From: Cesiribacter sp. SM1
GTDB lineage: Bacteria > Bacteroidota > Bacteroidia > Cytophagales > Cyclobacteriaceae
Direction: 5' to 3'
Length of the DNA: 64,000 bases
Assembly (NCBI RefSeq): GCF_020178975.1
Contig: NZ_JAHXBU010000090.1
Coordinates: forward strand, 307,896 to 371,895
Shown: positions 63,733 to 64,000 of the stretch, one piece after another
How the letters are laid out: each line of letters opens with the position of its first letter
Numbering within the stretch: the stretch's first letter is position 1
The notes under the pieces: model-generated
Seen by the model: only the letters and a program-made list of their open reading frames with translations
What the model was told of the DNA's origin: nothing
The model's database searches: none
Made by a program: the position numbers and the translations under genes

Positions 63733-63957
63733 GATGTTTTGACAGCAAACCGCTTAGTGAAGACTTTGGTCTTATTTACTGATGAGAATCAGCAGTAGGA
63801 ACAAACTTCGTTAAGACACTTTGAGAGTTTCGGGATGCAAATGACACATTGTGTTCTATAACCTGGTGTAGAGATAACAGTTAAAGTTTAGGCTTTAATT
63901 GGTCTTGTTGATATCGGGTACAGAATGCACATCAGTTTAACTGATGTAAAGCACATA

Positions 63958-64000
<43 letters not shown>

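Larger units (their letters stand above)
62575..63957 (+). promoter_or_regulatory. rRNA operon promoter and leader region
   Basis: About 1.4 kb without any supported gene lies upstream of 16S rRNA. It contains three TTG/TAnnTTTG promoters, at 62716-62747 (spacing 21), 63318-63347 (spacing 19) and 63539-63570 (spacing 21). A boxA-like element (AAGTTCTTTGAATA) lies at 63719-63732 and a short hairpin at 63929-63947. Minus-strand frames in it have no support. Confidence 0.7.

Noticed and set aside
63339..63748. Two minus-strand frames in the rRNA promoter region
   Set aside because: They overlap strong rRNA promoters and boxA-like sequence, and show no domain.

Overview
The window looks like a chromosomal segment of a Bacteroidota bacterium, probably from the Cytophagales. 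This rests on several signs. There is a type IX secretion pair (a giant PKD-repeat protein with a gliding-motility C-terminal sorting domain, then a PorP/SprF protein). There is a Na+-pumping NQR operon. Start codons sit behind A-rich stretches rather than Shine-Dalgarno sequences. The Bacteroidota promoter box TAnnTTTG recurs before genes and RNAs, and the 16S rRNA begins in the last bases. No transposase, integrase, CRISPR array or tRNA was seen. No species is claimed, because no database search was possible.

Layout. 0.1-12.2 kb is an amino-sugar catabolic cluster: a ROK repressor, glucosamine-6-P deaminase fused to a PIG-L deacetylase domain, a ROK sugar kinase, an FGHS-type sugar/H+ symporter, two GH89 alpha-N-acetylglucosaminidase lipoproteins and a Tat-type Gfo/Idh/MocA protein. 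12.3-13.4 kb holds an overlapping HipA-like kinase/DUF3037 pair. 13.6-22.5 kb is mixed: a TrkA-C membrane protein, a Uup-type ABC-F ATPase, two tandem YkuD_2 L,D-transpeptidase-like genes, a coiled-coil protein, a subtilisin-like lipoprotein and adenine deaminase. 22.5-24.3 kb carries a tiny lipoprotein, cmk and ispH. 24.4-29.2 kb is nqrABCDE without nqrF. 29.4-30.7 kb encodes a DUF502 protein and a metallophosphatase. 30.8-35.0 kb is a tightly packed operon: an N-formylglutamate amidohydrolase-like protein, a DUF1704/QEGLA metallopeptidase, a GshB-like ATP-grasp ligase and a macrodomain protein. 35.1-38.6 kb is pyrG-yidC on the minus strand.

39.1-47.2 kb is the 2354-residue PKD protein plus PorP/SprF. 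47.2-51.8 kb carries a divergent YrdC-like protein, CCA-adding enzyme, FtsE, a 67-residue protein, a transaldolase-family aldolase, the SRP RNA and a hypothetical protein. 52.0-54.3 kb encodes an M13 metallopeptidase and ribosomal protein THX (a small ORF). 54.5-62.5 kb is a complete tryptophan operon, trpE-G-D-C-F-B-A plus a DAHP synthase. It is preceded by a leader peptide with three consecutive Trp codons, a terminator and a computable antiterminator, which is a classical attenuator. 62.5-64.0 kb is a gene-free rRNA promoter region with three promoter matches leading into 16S rRNA, which the window edge cuts off.

The most notable items are the Trp attenuator, the amidohydrolase/DUF1704/ATP-grasp/macrodomain operon of unknown product, the deaminase-deacetylase fusion with no nagA nearby, the absence of nqrF, the 546-bp repeats in the PKD gene, the repeated rRNA promoter modules and the HipA-like/DUF3037 pair.
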